From Flavobacteriales bacterium (lineage in GTDB: Bacteria; Bacteroidota; Bacteroidia; Flavobacteriales_F; PHOS-HE28): 64,000 nucleotides of DNA. The stretch's first letter is position 1; each line of letters starts with the position of its first letter. Positions 17,632 through 28,400 of this stretch are shown here, in pieces. The notes beneath the pieces are model-generated. The model was given only the letters and a program-made list of their open reading frames with translations, had not been told where the DNA came from and did no database searches. The stretch is taken from NCBI GenBank assembly GCA_016699575.1, contig CP064979.1, forward strand, positions 3,844,001-3,908,000. The letters are read 5' to 3'. The translations under genes were made by a program, and so were the position numbers.

Positions 17632-18753
17632 TCAGTTGTTCAGCATCACAGGCATCACCAACATGAGCACATCCTCGCCGTGTTCTGCGGGGTCGCCCGG
17701 AAGCAGGATACCGGCACGGTTGGGGGCGCTCATCTCCAGCACCACGTTCTCGCTCTCCATGTTGCTCAGCATGTCCGTGAGGAAGCGGCTGTTGAAACCG
17801 ATGGTGATGCTCTCGCCTTCGTAGTTGCAGGTCAGGCGCTCGTTGGCCTCATTGGCGAAGTCGAGGTCCTCGGCGCTGATGGCCATCTCACTGCCGTTGA
17901 TCCCCAAGCGCACTTGGTGGGTGGTCTTGTTGCTGAAGATGCTCACACGACGGATGCTACTGAGGAAGGTGCCCCGGTCGATCGTGAGCTTGTTCGGGTT
18001 CGCTTTGGGGATGACGGCCTCGTAGTTGGGGTACTTGCCATCGATGAGGCGGCACACCAGCACGATGTTGTCGTAGCTGAAGCTGGCGTTGTTCTCGTTG
18101 AAGCGCACGGTCACTTCGGCGTTGGTGCCGGAGAGCGAGTTCTTCAGCAGGTTCAGCGGCTTCTTGGGCACGATGAAGCTGGCGTTCTTGTCCGCTTTCA
18201 CGTCCGTGCGGCTGTAGCGCACCAGCTTGTGGGCATCGGTGGCCACGAAGCGAACGCCGTCTTCGGTGAGCTCGAAAAAGATGCCGCTCATCACCGGGCG
18301 CAGATCGTCGTTGCCGGTGGCGAAAATGGTCTTGTTGATGGCGGTGGCCAGCGTGCCGGCGGGCAGCACGAAGGTGCTCGGGTTCTCCAGCTTCGGGCTC
18401 TTGGGGAACTCGGCGCCACTGAAGCCGGTCATCTTGTACTTGCCTTGGTCGCTGTTGATCTCGATGCCGTGGTTCTTGGCGTCGATGCTGAAGGTGAGCG
18501 GCTGCTCAGGGAAAGCCTTCAGGGTGTCGAGCAGTAGACGGGCGGGAATGGCCACATTGCCTTTGTCCTTGGCCTCGATGGCCATGGTGGCCGTGATGGT
18601 CGTTTCCAGGTCGCTGGCGGTGAGCGTGAGCTGCTTGCCGTCGATCTCGAAGAGGAAGTTATCGAGGATGGGAAGGGTGTTGCTGCTGGCAAGCACGCCC
18701 TGGAGCATTTGCAGTTGCTTGAGCAGGGCCGTGCTGGATACGATGAACTTCAT
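17632..18753 (-). CDS. dnaN: DNA polymerase III beta subunit (sliding clamp)
   Basis: 373 residues from ATG at 18753 (MKFIVSSTALLKQLQ). Three clamp domains are apparent: domain 1 with LPILDNFLFEIDGKQLTLTASDLE, domain 2 with LRPVMSGIFFELTEDGVRFVATDAHKLVRY, and domain 3 with FNSRFLTDMLS and the C-terminal VLMLVMPVMLNN close to the conserved clamp end. It is not next to dnaA here; the gldF-gldG-DUF4340-dnaN neighbourhood is the usual Flavobacteriales arrangement. TAACTTCG 29 nt upstream is a likely promoter box. Confidence 0.97.
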   Translation of the reverse strand: MKFIVSSTALLKQLQMLQGVLASSNTLPILDNFLFEIDGKQLTLTASDLETTITATMAIEAKDKGNVAIPARLLLDTLKAFPEQPLTFSIDAKNHGIEINSDQGKYKMTGFSGAEFPKSPKLENPSTFVLPAGTLATAINKTIFATGNDDLRPVMSGIFFELTEDGVRFVATDAHKLVRYSRTDVKADKNASFIVPKKPLNLLKNSLSGTNAEVTVRFNENNASFSYDNIVLVCRLIDGKYPNYEAVIPKANPNKLTIDRGTFLSSIRRVSIFSNKTTHQVRLGINGSEMAISAEDLDFANEANERLTCNYEGESITIGFNSRFLTDMLSNMESENVVLEMSAPNRAGILLPGDPAEHGEDVLMLVMPVMLNN

Positions 18754-18782
18754 TGAAGTAGGGGTTCCGTTTTTCGGGAGGG

Positions 18783-18790
18783 CGAAGTTA
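18783..18790 (-). promoter_or_regulatory. -7 promoter element of dnaN
   Basis: TAACTTCG on the minus strand, 29 nt before the dnaN ATG; matches TAnnTTYG. Confidence 0.4.
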
Positions 18791-18876
18791 GACCTTGCCC
18801 ATGGCGGGTTTTCCGCAGTTATCAACACGGACGCGGGTTTGTCAACGATCCGGACGGCATACCTGACCTGCGGCGG

Positions 18877-19899
18877 TTACCGCGCTCGAAGGTCGCCCAA
18901 CCCAAGCGTGATGCGGTCGAAAAGATGCCGCTGCACGGCCACCAGCACAGTGTCGCCGACCAAAGCATGCATGCGGTTCACGTCGTACTTCAAGTCGGTG
19001 CCTTGTTCGTCCACCCCGAAGGCCTGTGGTTGCATGTACCAGAAGCTGTTCTTGGTGGTGCGTCCGTTCTTGTCCGTGATGGAGATGACGGATTGCGCCG
19101 AGCTTGCCAGCACGGAGTCCCGCACGGCCGACGGTGTTTGCCGGTCGATGTACTCGTAGTTGATGCGTTTGAACTGCAGCAAGAAGTCTTTCACGGCGAG
19201 ACTGTCCATGGGCACCGTTGTCCCTGCCCCGTCAAGGAGTTCGAGCGTGTTCCCGCCCGCGTAGTTCACGGTGAAGGAGGAAGCGGGCTCCATCGGGTGT
19301 TCGACTTTCACTTGGGTGATCACATCCAGATCAGGGTACATGAACACCTCACTGCTGCGCCATTCATCCAGGTCGGCGTGGAAGCGGCTGGTGAGGTGCC
19401 CTGCGAAGCCGCTCATGCCCATGATGTAGGGCACACTGCTGCGGCCTTTTCCGGGGAGTTCGAGGAGCATGTAGGTACCGGTGTGTTCCTGGGTAGGATG
19501 GCCTACGTACCAGATCTTGGACGGCGTAGAGGCCCCGTTCTCGTAGATCTCCACTTTGCGCGCATTGCCTGCCATGGCCTTCAGCACATTGGCTTCGGCG
19601 CTCTTAGGTACTGGCGACTTCACTTCAACCCGCAGCAGCGTCTTCAGCAACAGGTCCAAGTGGTGCTTCTTCGCGCGGAAACTGCCGTCCACGGTCCATC
19701 CACCATCCTCGGCACGGCGCAGGTCCGCCGAACGGCCGTTGTGTTCGGCAATGAAGATGCGGGTGACACGGGCTGTGTCCTGCACGTTGAAGTCAGTGAG
19801 CGGTCCGGCGAGCGTGCCCTGGCCGCGTTCCATCGCCAGCCACCAAATGAGTACGCCGAGTGCGACCAGAACGACGAGTAGGATGACGTTGCGTTTCAT
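18877..19899 (-). CDS. DUF4340 domain-containing membrane-anchored protein
   Basis: 340 residues. One N-terminal membrane anchor (MKRNVILLVVLVALGVLIWWL), then an extracytoplasmic DUF4340 region (RRAEDGGWTVDG, IWYVGHPTQEHTGTYMLLE, SVPYIMGMSGFAG). It lies 6 nt downstream of gldG in the gldF-gldG unit; the family is commonly encoded with GldG-like substrate-binding proteins and ABC permeases and is thought to act with them. Specific role unknown. Confidence 0.8.
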   Translation of the reverse strand: MKRNVILLVVLVALGVLIWWLAMERGQGTLAGPLTDFNVQDTARVTRIFIAEHNGRSADLRRAEDGGWTVDGSFRAKKHHLDLLLKTLLRVEVKSPVPKSAEANVLKAMAGNARKVEIYENGASTPSKIWYVGHPTQEHTGTYMLLELPGKGRSSVPYIMGMSGFAGHLTSRFHADLDEWRSSEVFMYPDLDVITQVKVEHPMEPASSFTVNYAGGNTLELLDGAGTTVPMDSLAVKDFLLQFKRINYEYIDRQTPSAVRDSVLASSAQSVISITDKNGRTTKNSFWYMQPQAFGVDEQGTDLKYDVNRMHALVGDTVLVAVQRHLFDRITLGLGDLRAR

Positions 19900-19905
19900 G
19901 CTTGA

Positions 19906-21663
19906 TCAGGCGCGTGCGAAGCGGCGGCGGCGCAGGATGTGGAGCCCCCCGGCCAAGGCCAGCGAAAGGACGATGGGCAGAGCGACGTTCAACGACCGCC
20001 AGAAATTCCGCTCGCTAACGGCGCGCGCCGGGTCCAACTGGCGCAGCGCTACACTGCGGTTGCGTATGCTGATGAGGCTTTCGTCGTTCAGCAGGTAATT
20101 CACTGCGTTGATGATGAACTCGCGGTTGCCGAAGATCTTGCTGCGAGCCGTGGGGTCGTAGCCGAGCATGTAGTACATCCCTTTGGCGCGGTCCACACGG
20201 TTGGCGATCACATCACCGTCGCTCACCACCAGCATGCTCGTGGTACGGCCATGCTCGCGGTACTGCATGCCCGAGTTGGCCTTGAACGCGTCCGTGACAC
20301 GGTCCTTGAACGCGCTGGTGAAGGGACCCTCCAACAGAACGGCCACTGGCAAGCTCGGCGTTGTGGTCTTCTCGAACGGAGGAGGATTGTCCGGCCGGTT
20401 GAGGGCCACGCGAGCCGGGTTCCGCAACAGCCAGGTGTATGGCGACGTGGTGAGCAGGATCGTCTTCTCGATGCTGTCCGTCCCCACCGTGTCAAGGCTG
20501 CCGACAAAACGCATGTGCAACGGGTCGATGTTCTTGACGATCGGGTGGCCCGTGCGTGGTGTGATCACAGGCTCATAGAAGAACGGCAGCGCTTCCATCT
20601 GGCGTTGGTCGCCGTATGGCGTTGTTGGAATGGAGATAAGCGCGCACGACTTGTCCAGCAAAAGGTCCTCGTTCAGTCGCACACCATAGGCGAAGAAGAG
20701 GTCTGACAGGCCGAGATGCAACGGCGTGGCCAAGCTGAACTGGTTGCGTCGCAGGCTGTCCAAATGCGGGTCCATGGCATCAACCAACCAGAACACCTTG
20801 CCGCCGTTCATGATGAACTGGTCGAGCAGGTAGAGCTCCTTCGGCGTGAAGGCACTGTCGGGTTTCGCTACCACCAACAGGTCGTACTTGTTGCTCCGGT
20901 AGGCTGCGCCCTCCAAGCGTTCGCTCAGGCTGGTCAACTGGCTGTCGATCCGCACGCGCGAGACCTGCACATTGTATTGTTCGGCGATGGCGTTCTGCAC
21001 GTCCTTCACTTGCAGTTCGTCCAATTCGCCGTGCCCTTCGGTGAAAGCAATGCGTGGCTTGAACGTGCTGGTGACCTGGTTGATGACGCTCGCGAGCTCG
21101 TATTCAAGGTTGTTGATGGAGCGGTTCACCATCTCCGGGTCGGCCACACTGTATTGGGTCTTCAGCAATTGCACGGGCACGGTCTTCCCGCGGTAGGTGA
21201 GCAACGCTCCCGGGAAGATGATGCGTTCCGAACGCCCGCCTTTCTCCTCGGTGTGAAGGCTGCTGTAGATGAGCCCCTGCTTGGTGAGATCCGCGTACAC
21301 TTCCATGCGCGTCTTCTCGTCGGGGCTGGCGCTGGGATCGGTGAATTCGTATTCGAGCAGGCCGTCGCTCAGCACGCGCATCTCGTCCAGCAGCTCGCGC
21401 GTGCTCTTGCTCAGGTGTCGCAGGTCCGCGGGCAGTTCACCGGCCAGGTACACCCGCAGGAACATCTTGTCCGGCAGGTTGCCCATCAGTTCTTCGGTGG
21501 CCGGGGTCAGGGTGTAGCGTTTCTCGCTGGTGAGGTCGGCGCGCCAGCTGACGAATGATGCGGCCACGTTCAGCAGCACAACGATGCCGATGCCCAGCAA
21601 CAACGCCACCAGGTCGCGCGAGCGATTGCGGTTGCGTTGGGCGGGTGTCGCGGTGGTAACCAT
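19906..21663 (-). CDS. gldG: Gliding motility-associated ABC transporter auxiliary protein GldG
   Basis: 585 residues from ATG at 21663. N-terminal membrane segment (LVALLLGIGIVVLLNVAASF) followed by a large ABC-type uncharacterised transport domain (YTLTPATEELMGNLPDKM, AFTEGHGELDELQ, LYLLDQFIMNGGKVFWLVDAM), and a C-terminal membrane helix before RRRRFARA. In Flavobacterium GldG partners GldA and GldF in an ABC complex needed for gliding. Start chosen by the TGATG overlap with gldF. gldA is not in the window. Confidence 0.92.
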   Translation of the reverse strand: MVTTATPAQRNRNRSRDLVALLLGIGIVVLLNVAASFVSWRADLTSEKRYTLTPATEELMGNLPDKMFLRVYLAGELPADLRHLSKSTRELLDEMRVLSDGLLEYEFTDPSASPDEKTRMEVYADLTKQGLIYSSLHTEEKGGRSERIIFPGALLTYRGKTVPVQLLKTQYSVADPEMVNRSINNLEYELASVINQVTSTFKPRIAFTEGHGELDELQVKDVQNAIAEQYNVQVSRVRIDSQLTSLSERLEGAAYRSNKYDLLVVAKPDSAFTPKELYLLDQFIMNGGKVFWLVDAMDPHLDSLRRNQFSLATPLHLGLSDLFFAYGVRLNEDLLLDKSCALISIPTTPYGDQRQMEALPFFYEPVITPRTGHPIVKNIDPLHMRFVGSLDTVGTDSIEKTILLTTSPYTWLLRNPARVALNRPDNPPPFEKTTTPSLPVAVLLEGPFTSAFKDRVTDAFKANSGMQYREHGRTTSMLVVSDGDVIANRVDRAKGMYYMLGYDPTARSKIFGNREFIINAVNYLLNDESLISIRNRSVALRQLDPARAVSERNFWRSLNVALPIVLSLALAGGLHILRRRRFARA

Positions 21664-22388
21664 CACCAAGTGCGGCTTTGCAGCGCCGTGCGCGTGAGCA
21701 ATAAGAAGATGCCGATGACACCGCCGAAATACACCATATCGCGCAGGTCGATGACCCCGCGGCTCATGCTCACGTAATGCTCCTGGATACCGAGCGCCTT
21801 CAACGGACCTTCCAACGCGCCCACGGCCTGGTAGCTCGCCAGGAAGTCGAAGCCTGTGAAGAGGAAGAAGCACAGGAAAACCGCAAGCAGGAAGGCGATG
21901 ATCTGGTTGTCGGTGATGCTGCTCGCGAACAATCCGATGGCCGCGAAACAGCCGCCCAGCATAAGCAGACCTATGTAACTGCCCCAGACAGCACCGCTGT
22001 CCACGTTGCCCTTCGGCATGGCCAATTGCCCGATGCTCCAGTAATAGATGAGGGTTGGCAGCAACGCGAGCACGAGCAACGCCAGCGCTGCAGCGTACTT
22101 GCCCAACACCACCTGCATTTCCGTCAGCGGTTTGGTGAGCAGCAGTTCAATGGTGCCCGTGCGGCGCTCTTCACTGAAACTGCGCATGGTGACCGCAGGA
22201 AGAAGGAAAAGGAACACCCACGGTGCAAGGGTGAAGAGCGGCGTCAGTTCGGCATAGCCCAGTTCAAGAACGTTCTGCGGGAACACCCACAAGAAGAGCC
22301 CGTTGAGCAGCAGGAAGACCGTGATGGTGATGGCGCCGATGAGCGAGGCAGCAAAGCCCCTGACTTCCTTGATGATGAGCGCGCGCAT
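21663..22388 (-). CDS. gldF: Gliding motility-associated ABC transporter permease GldF
   Basis: 241 residues, about six membrane helices, ABC-2 permease family. Motifs: MRALIIKEVRGF start, AVTMRSFSEERRTGTIELLLTKPLTE (the coupling region of ABC-2 permeases), SITDNQIIAFLLAVF, and HYVSMSRGVIDLRDMVYF. First gene of gldF-gldG-DUF4340; a TACTTTAG box lies 8 nt before the ATG. Confidence 0.93.
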   Translation of the reverse strand: MRALIIKEVRGFAASLIGAITITVFLLLNGLFLWVFPQNVLELGYAELTPLFTLAPWVFLFLLPAVTMRSFSEERRTGTIELLLTKPLTEMQVVLGKYAAALALLVLALLPTLIYYWSIGQLAMPKGNVDSGAVWGSYIGLLMLGGCFAAIGLFASSITDNQIIAFLLAVFLCFFLFTGFDFLASYQAVGALEGPLKALGIQEHYVSMSRGVIDLRDMVYFGGVIGIFLLLTRTALQSRTW

Positions 22389-22396
22389 TCGGGGCG

Positions 22397-22404
22397 CTAA
22401 AGTA
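22397..22404 (-). promoter_or_regulatory. Probable -7 element of the gldF operon
   Basis: TACTTTAG on the minus strand, 8 nt before the gldF start. One base off TAnnTTTG. Confidence 0.4.
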
Positions 22405-22423
22405 GGGGCGGGGTGATGCCAAA

Positions 22424-22459
22424 AGAGAAGGCGCGCCCACCACGGGGCACGCCTTCTCT
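22424..22459 (-). terminator. Terminator of the giant protease gene
   Basis: On the minus strand AGAGAAGGCG pairs with CGCCTTCTCT and is followed by TTTT. It lies 24 nt past the stop of the 2582-residue gene. Confidence 0.8.
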
Positions 22460-22482
22460 ACGGGTCAGTCCGTGAGGACCGG

Positions 22483-25400
22483 TCAGGGAAGTTGTTGCAC
22501 GCGCACTGCTGTTGGTATGGTGCCGCCCACGGTAATGAGGATCGGATCGCGGTCGTTGGCAGCGCCCGTGTACTTAACGGTGCCGTCCAGGTTCACGTCG
22601 GTGTCGTGATAACCGCTTATAGTGTTGGTAGGCAGCGTTCCGCCGATGTCGATCAGGATCGGGTCACGGTCGTTGCTCAGGCCGGTGTACTTCACCACCC
22701 CATCGAAGGTCACATCGCCGCACCACAACAATTGCAAGGCGCCGTTCACACGACAGGCCTCAATGCCGTAGGTGGCCGTGGTCGTTTGTGAGAAGTCCAC
22801 TGCGGTCGGACCGGAGAAGAGGAACATCGGCGAGAGGGTCATGGCTCCCAAGTGGTTACGGTGCCGTGTGGCCACGTAATAATTGCCTTGGCCGATGAAC
22901 ATGCTCACCGCACTTACACCGTCGGTATCCACCACGTCGCCATCACGTTGCAACAAAGCGCTTCGCGAAGCCACGATGATGGACGGATCCACCGCATCGC
23001 GCAATTCGAGCAGCACCCAATCCACGATGGCATCGCTGCCCGAAACTGCTAGCACCACAGGCGTTGTGATCTCGTTTCCGCCGCCGCCCGTGTGCGTGTA
23101 ACCCAAGCCGGTGTACGGCTCGGTGGTCGGGACAAGTCCCAGGGCGCGCATGCCGTCGTTCATCAAGCCGGTTCCCAGGTTGAAAGGCCCTTCGAGGAGA
23201 AGATGAGCGGCCACGAGGACGCAGATGTTGTCCACGCCGCCATCACAATCGTTATCGAAGCCATCGCACAATTCGGGTGCACCAGGATGAACGGTGGATA
23301 ACCCATCGTGGCAATCGCCGCCCTGTAGAATGTAACCGACCGGTGGGTCGCAAGTGAAGACCTCCGTGGAAGGATCCCCGAATCCATCGCCATCGAGGTC
23401 GAAGTACCAGAGCGACTGCAGTCCATCGTCCACCTGGCCATCGCAGTTGTCGTCCTGGCCGTTGCACACTTCCGTGCCGAGCGGGTTCACCAGCGGATCG
23501 GTGTCGTCGCAGTCGCCACCAACGGTGAGCATGCCCGGTATGGGCGTGCACGAGAGCACCATCGCATCGTCGCCGCCGAAGCCATCCTCGTCCACATCGG
23601 GGTAGTAGGCTGTGCCCGCATCGTTGTCCACGGTGCCGTCGCAATCATCATCCAGGCCATTGCACGATTCCGGTGCGCCCGGATAGATCGTCGGGTTGTT
23701 GTCGTTGCAGTCACTGCCTTGCCACCAACCATCACCGTCGGCATCCACCATGCCCAGACAGGTCACGAGTTGTGCCGTGCAGCCGCTTTGCAGCTGGCAT
23801 TCGTAGCACGCCTCCTCGCCATTGAGGCATTCCAGTAGGCAGTTGTCCTGCCAGCAGGCAATGAAGTCCTCCACACAGGTGAGGCAAACCGCGCCGATCG
23901 GAATACCCGCGTTCTGCATGCACGAGCTGATGCAATCCGGACCATCGAAGAGGCATTGGAACAGGCACTGGTGCATCGCCTCTTGGAACTCCACCTGGTT
24001 CTCCGCGAGCCATTGCTGCTCTGGGGGCGTGCAGTTGCCGCATCCGTTGCCGGGGAACACGTTGGCGTTGGTGTCGTCGCAATCGCCGTTGGAGGACACG
24101 TATCCGACGGGTTGCACACAATCGTTTATCGTCACGTTCGTGTTACCGTAGTCGTCGTTGTCCAGGTCCTGGTACCACGTGGTGATGACCGGCCCGCCGC
24201 TGCAGTCCTGGTCGATGCTATCGCAAGGGTCAGCAGCGCCGGGGTTGATGGCCGCATCGCCATCGTTGCAGTCTCCACCGATGGTAATGGTGTTGGGGAT
24301 CGGTGTACAGGACAGGGTCATGCTCGCATCATCGCCGTATCCATCGCCATCGGAGTCGGTGTAGTAGGCGATGCCCGCTTCGTTGTCGACTTCGCCGTCG
24401 CAGTTGTTGTCGATGTTGTCGCAGAGTTCGGGCGCGCCGGGGAAGACCGTGTCGTCTGCATCATCGCAATCGCCAGCGACCGTAGCGGTACCAATGGGTT
24501 GGTTGCAATCGCCCACGGTTCCGGTGCCGTCCACGCCGAAGCCGTCTCCATCCGCATCGGTGTAGTAGGTGATGCTGATGCCATCATCCACCTGGCCGTT
24601 GCAGTCGTTGTCCAGACCATCGCAGAGTTCGTCCGCGCCGGGGTACACGCTGGTGTTGGCGTCGTTGCAATCGCTGCCTGCCCACCAGCCATCACCATCG
24701 GTATCCGACTGGCCCATGCACGTGGCCATCTGGCCCATGCAGCCCGCTTGCACCTGGCAGCCGAAGCAGAGGCCGGGACCACTCAGGCAATCAGCGAAGC
24801 AATTCGCCTGTGTGCAGAGCATCATGTCGGTCACACAGGTGAAACACAGCGCGCCCACCGGCAATCCTTGCTGCAACAGGCAATCCTCCGTGCAACCCGG
24901 ATCGCCGAAGCACTGACCGGCGCAAGAGGTGATAGCATCCATCAGCGTTTGTTGGTTCGTGCTCAACCACTGTTGTTCGGTGATCGTGCAATCGCTGCAA
25001 CCATTGCCGGGGAAGACGCTTGCGTTGGTGTCGTCGCAATCGCCGCTCACCGGCACGAAGCCGACAGGTTGGACGCAGTCCTGCGTGAACACGGCATCGG
25101 TCCCGTAGTTATCGCCGTCGTTGTCCTGGTACCAGGTAGTGAGCACCGGACCACCGCTGCAATCCTGGTCGATCGCGTCGCAGGGATCCGCTGCGCCGGG
25201 ATGAATGGTCAGGTTGGCATCATCGCAGTCGCCACCCTGTGTGATCATACCGGGGATCGGCGTGCAGGAGAAGGTCTCCGTTGCATCATCACCGAAACCG
25301 TCCTGATCGGCGTCCGTGAAGTAGGCGATGCCCGCGTTGTTGTCCACCGCGCCATCGCAGTTGTTGTCGATGTTGTCACAGAGCTCCGGCGCACCGGGGA

Positions 25401-28400
25401 AGACGGTGTTGTCCGCATCATCGCAATCGCCACCTGCCGTGGCAGCACCAGTCGGCGGATCGCAGTCGCCCGTGAACTCTGTGCCGTCCTCGCCGAAGCC
25501 ATCACCATCCGCGTCGGTGTAATAGGTCACGCTTACGTTCTCGTCCACCAGGCCATCACAATCGTTGTCGAGACCGTCGCAGATCTCGCTCGCACCGGGG
25601 TAGGCCGCGCTGTTGGCATCGTCGCAATCAACCAGCGAGAAGGAACCATCGCCATCGGCATCCACCAGGCCGGTGCATGCGAGGTACGCCTGCTGGCAGT
25701 TGGCCTGGATGCACGCTTGGCAGTTCGCGCTCCCGAAGCCGTTGATACAGGCCGTAAGGCATGTGCCCATGATGCAGGTGTACCGCTGCGCGATGCACGT
25801 CACACAAGAGTTCTGTAGCGGTGTTTGGTTCAGCAGTGCGCTCGCGAGACAAGCCTCGAGGTCGCCGCTGTTGATGCAATTGAAGATGACCGAGCTGATG
25901 ATATCGTCGATGGTCTGCTGGTTCTGCGCTATCCAGAGCTGATCAGCGGCGGTGCAATTGCCACAGGCTCCCGCACCGATCAGCGGGTCGTTGTCGTTGC
26001 AGTCATCGGCGTTGGCCACACCCGGTGTATCGCAGGGCAGCGGCTCCAGCGCGTTGCCGAAACCATCGCCATCGTTGTCCGCGAATTGCTGTGGAAGGTC
26101 CTCATCCACCTGCCCGTCGCAGTCATTGTCGATCCCGTCGCATACTTCCTGTGTCGAGCCGGAGAGCGAACCGTGGAAACCATCAACCGTGCTGAACGAC
26201 GTGGGCTCCTCGGTGTTGCCGGGTGGCGTGATGTAGCTCTCCTCATACAGCGGCACATCATTGGGCGTGATCGTGATGCTGAAGCAGCTGGTACCGATAC
26301 AGAAGGGCAACATCCCAATGCCCTGTGTTTCTTCCGGCAATTGGATGTCACCTTGGATCACGTTGGATCCTTGCGTGATCACATAATGTGCGCTGCCGAA
26401 GTCGTTCTCCGTTTCGGAAAGCACGTACAGGTCGAAGCCGATCTGGCCGTTTGGATCGTTGTCGTTGCAGTCGCCGCCAATACCTGCGGAGTTGGCCGGT
26501 TGCGTGCAGGAGATGCCCAGCGATGCCCCGCCGTATCCATCACCATCCGCATCGGTGAACCACTCCTGTGCTTGCACGCACGGACCCGGACAGGTCGCAG
26601 CGGGGTCGTAGTTGCATGCGTTCGCATCCATGCAGCCGATGTTGGTGAAGCACGGTGTACCGCGGCAGCCGCACTTTTCATTGAGCAGTTCAAGTGCGGC
26701 AGTAGGGTCGTAGTTGAAGAAGCCCGTGTAAGGCAGTTGATCCGGCAAGGCATAGATGCGCCGGGCAGAACGATCCGGACAGATCATCACGAGCGTTGGG
26801 ACGAAGCCGTTGTACAGGTCGAGCGCGGCATATTGCTGCATGATGGCGTTGCCACCGTCCGCGATGAACGGCCAGGTCGCATCCGCCAGGAATGGCGCAA
26901 GCGAACCGGTCACCGTAGCCGTGTCCTCGATCTCGATGCTCACCATGCGGATATGGTCGAGTCCATCGGGACCCATGTGCGCGTACCAATCCTGTAGGAA
27001 CCCGGCACTGTTCATCTGGTTGCTCGGCGTACACCAGGTGGTGAAGAAGTCGAGCACTACGCTCTTGCCTTGCGCGAGCAGCGCGAAGAGGTTCACCGGG
27101 TTGCCGTTCACATCGGTGGCCGTGAAGTCCGTCGCGTACACCTCGTCGCCTATGGACGTACTGCCTTGCACACACGTGCCGCCGCCACAAACTGCGCCAG
27201 CGTCGTAGTTGCAGGCCATGGGGTCGGTGCATCCCGTTTGGAAGTCTTCCGTGGTGCCGTCGGTGATGCCATCGCAGTTGTTGTCCAACCCGTCGCAGAC
27301 CTCCATTGCACTGGGGAAGACCGCTGCGTTCGTGTCGTCGCAATCGCCGCCTGACTGAGTGAAGCCAGGACCCGGATCGGTGCAAACGATGGCTTCCGTT
27401 GCAGGTTGACCATAACCGTCGCCATCGGCATCCACATACCAGATGTAGTTCTCGTCCACCTGTCCGTCGCAATCATTGTCCATGCCGTCACACACTTCGG
27501 CCACGCAATTGGCGCAATCGCCACCGTCGAAGTTGTATTCGGCGCAATTGAAGAAGATCACATTCCCTTCCCACTCGAAGCTGCCGTCATCGCAGGTGCC
27601 GTCACCGACCCAATCGATGGGCGCGCAGTTTCCGTTGCAGTCCTCCACCTCACCGGGTGGACAGTTGCCCGAGTTGCCCAAGCAGATACAGGAAGCGGTA
27701 AGTACATCATTGCTCGTGGCCGGATCGCCGTCGTCACAAGCCTGTCCCGGTGCGGCGATGTTGGCATCGACATCATCGCAGTCACCGCCGATCTGCACCG
27801 CACCGGGGATCGGTGTGCAGGAGAATTGCGCGGATGCGTCATCGCCGAAGCCGTCTCCATCCGCATCGGTGTACCAAGTGAAGCCTTCATCGACCTCGCC
27901 GTTGCAGTTGTTGTCCAGGCCATCGCACAGTTCCGGTGCGCCGGGGAAGACGTTCAGGTTCGCATCATCGCAATCGCCAGGTTGATCCGTGACCGTCGGC
28001 GACTGTTCGCACGCGAACACCTCACTTGTCCCGAACCCGTCCTGGTCCAGGTCTTCGTACCATACCTGCAAACCACCTTCATCCACATTGCCATCACAGT
28101 TGTTGTCGATGCCATCCGGTGCAGAGCACAGGTCCGGCGCGTCAGGGCTGATGCCCGCGTTCGCATCATCACAGTCACCTTCCAGTTGCGAGAAGCCTGA
28201 TGATGGCGGTGAACACATCACCGCGCCGGTGCCGATAACGCCCCAGCCGTCGCCGTCCGCATCCGTGAACCAGATGAAGTCCTCGTCCACCTCGCCGTCA
28301 CAATCGTTGTCGAGCCCATCACAGGTCTCTGTTGCGCTACCACCAATGGCACCGCTGTACCCGGCTGACGTCTGGAACTCGATGGGGTTACCCGTGGTCC

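Noticed and set aside
23956..25818. 620-residue plus-strand reading frame
   Set aside because: It is antisense to the giant protease gene; the open frame is a by-product of the biased, repetitive GC-rich coding strand, and its translation is low-complexity Val/Ala/Ile-rich.
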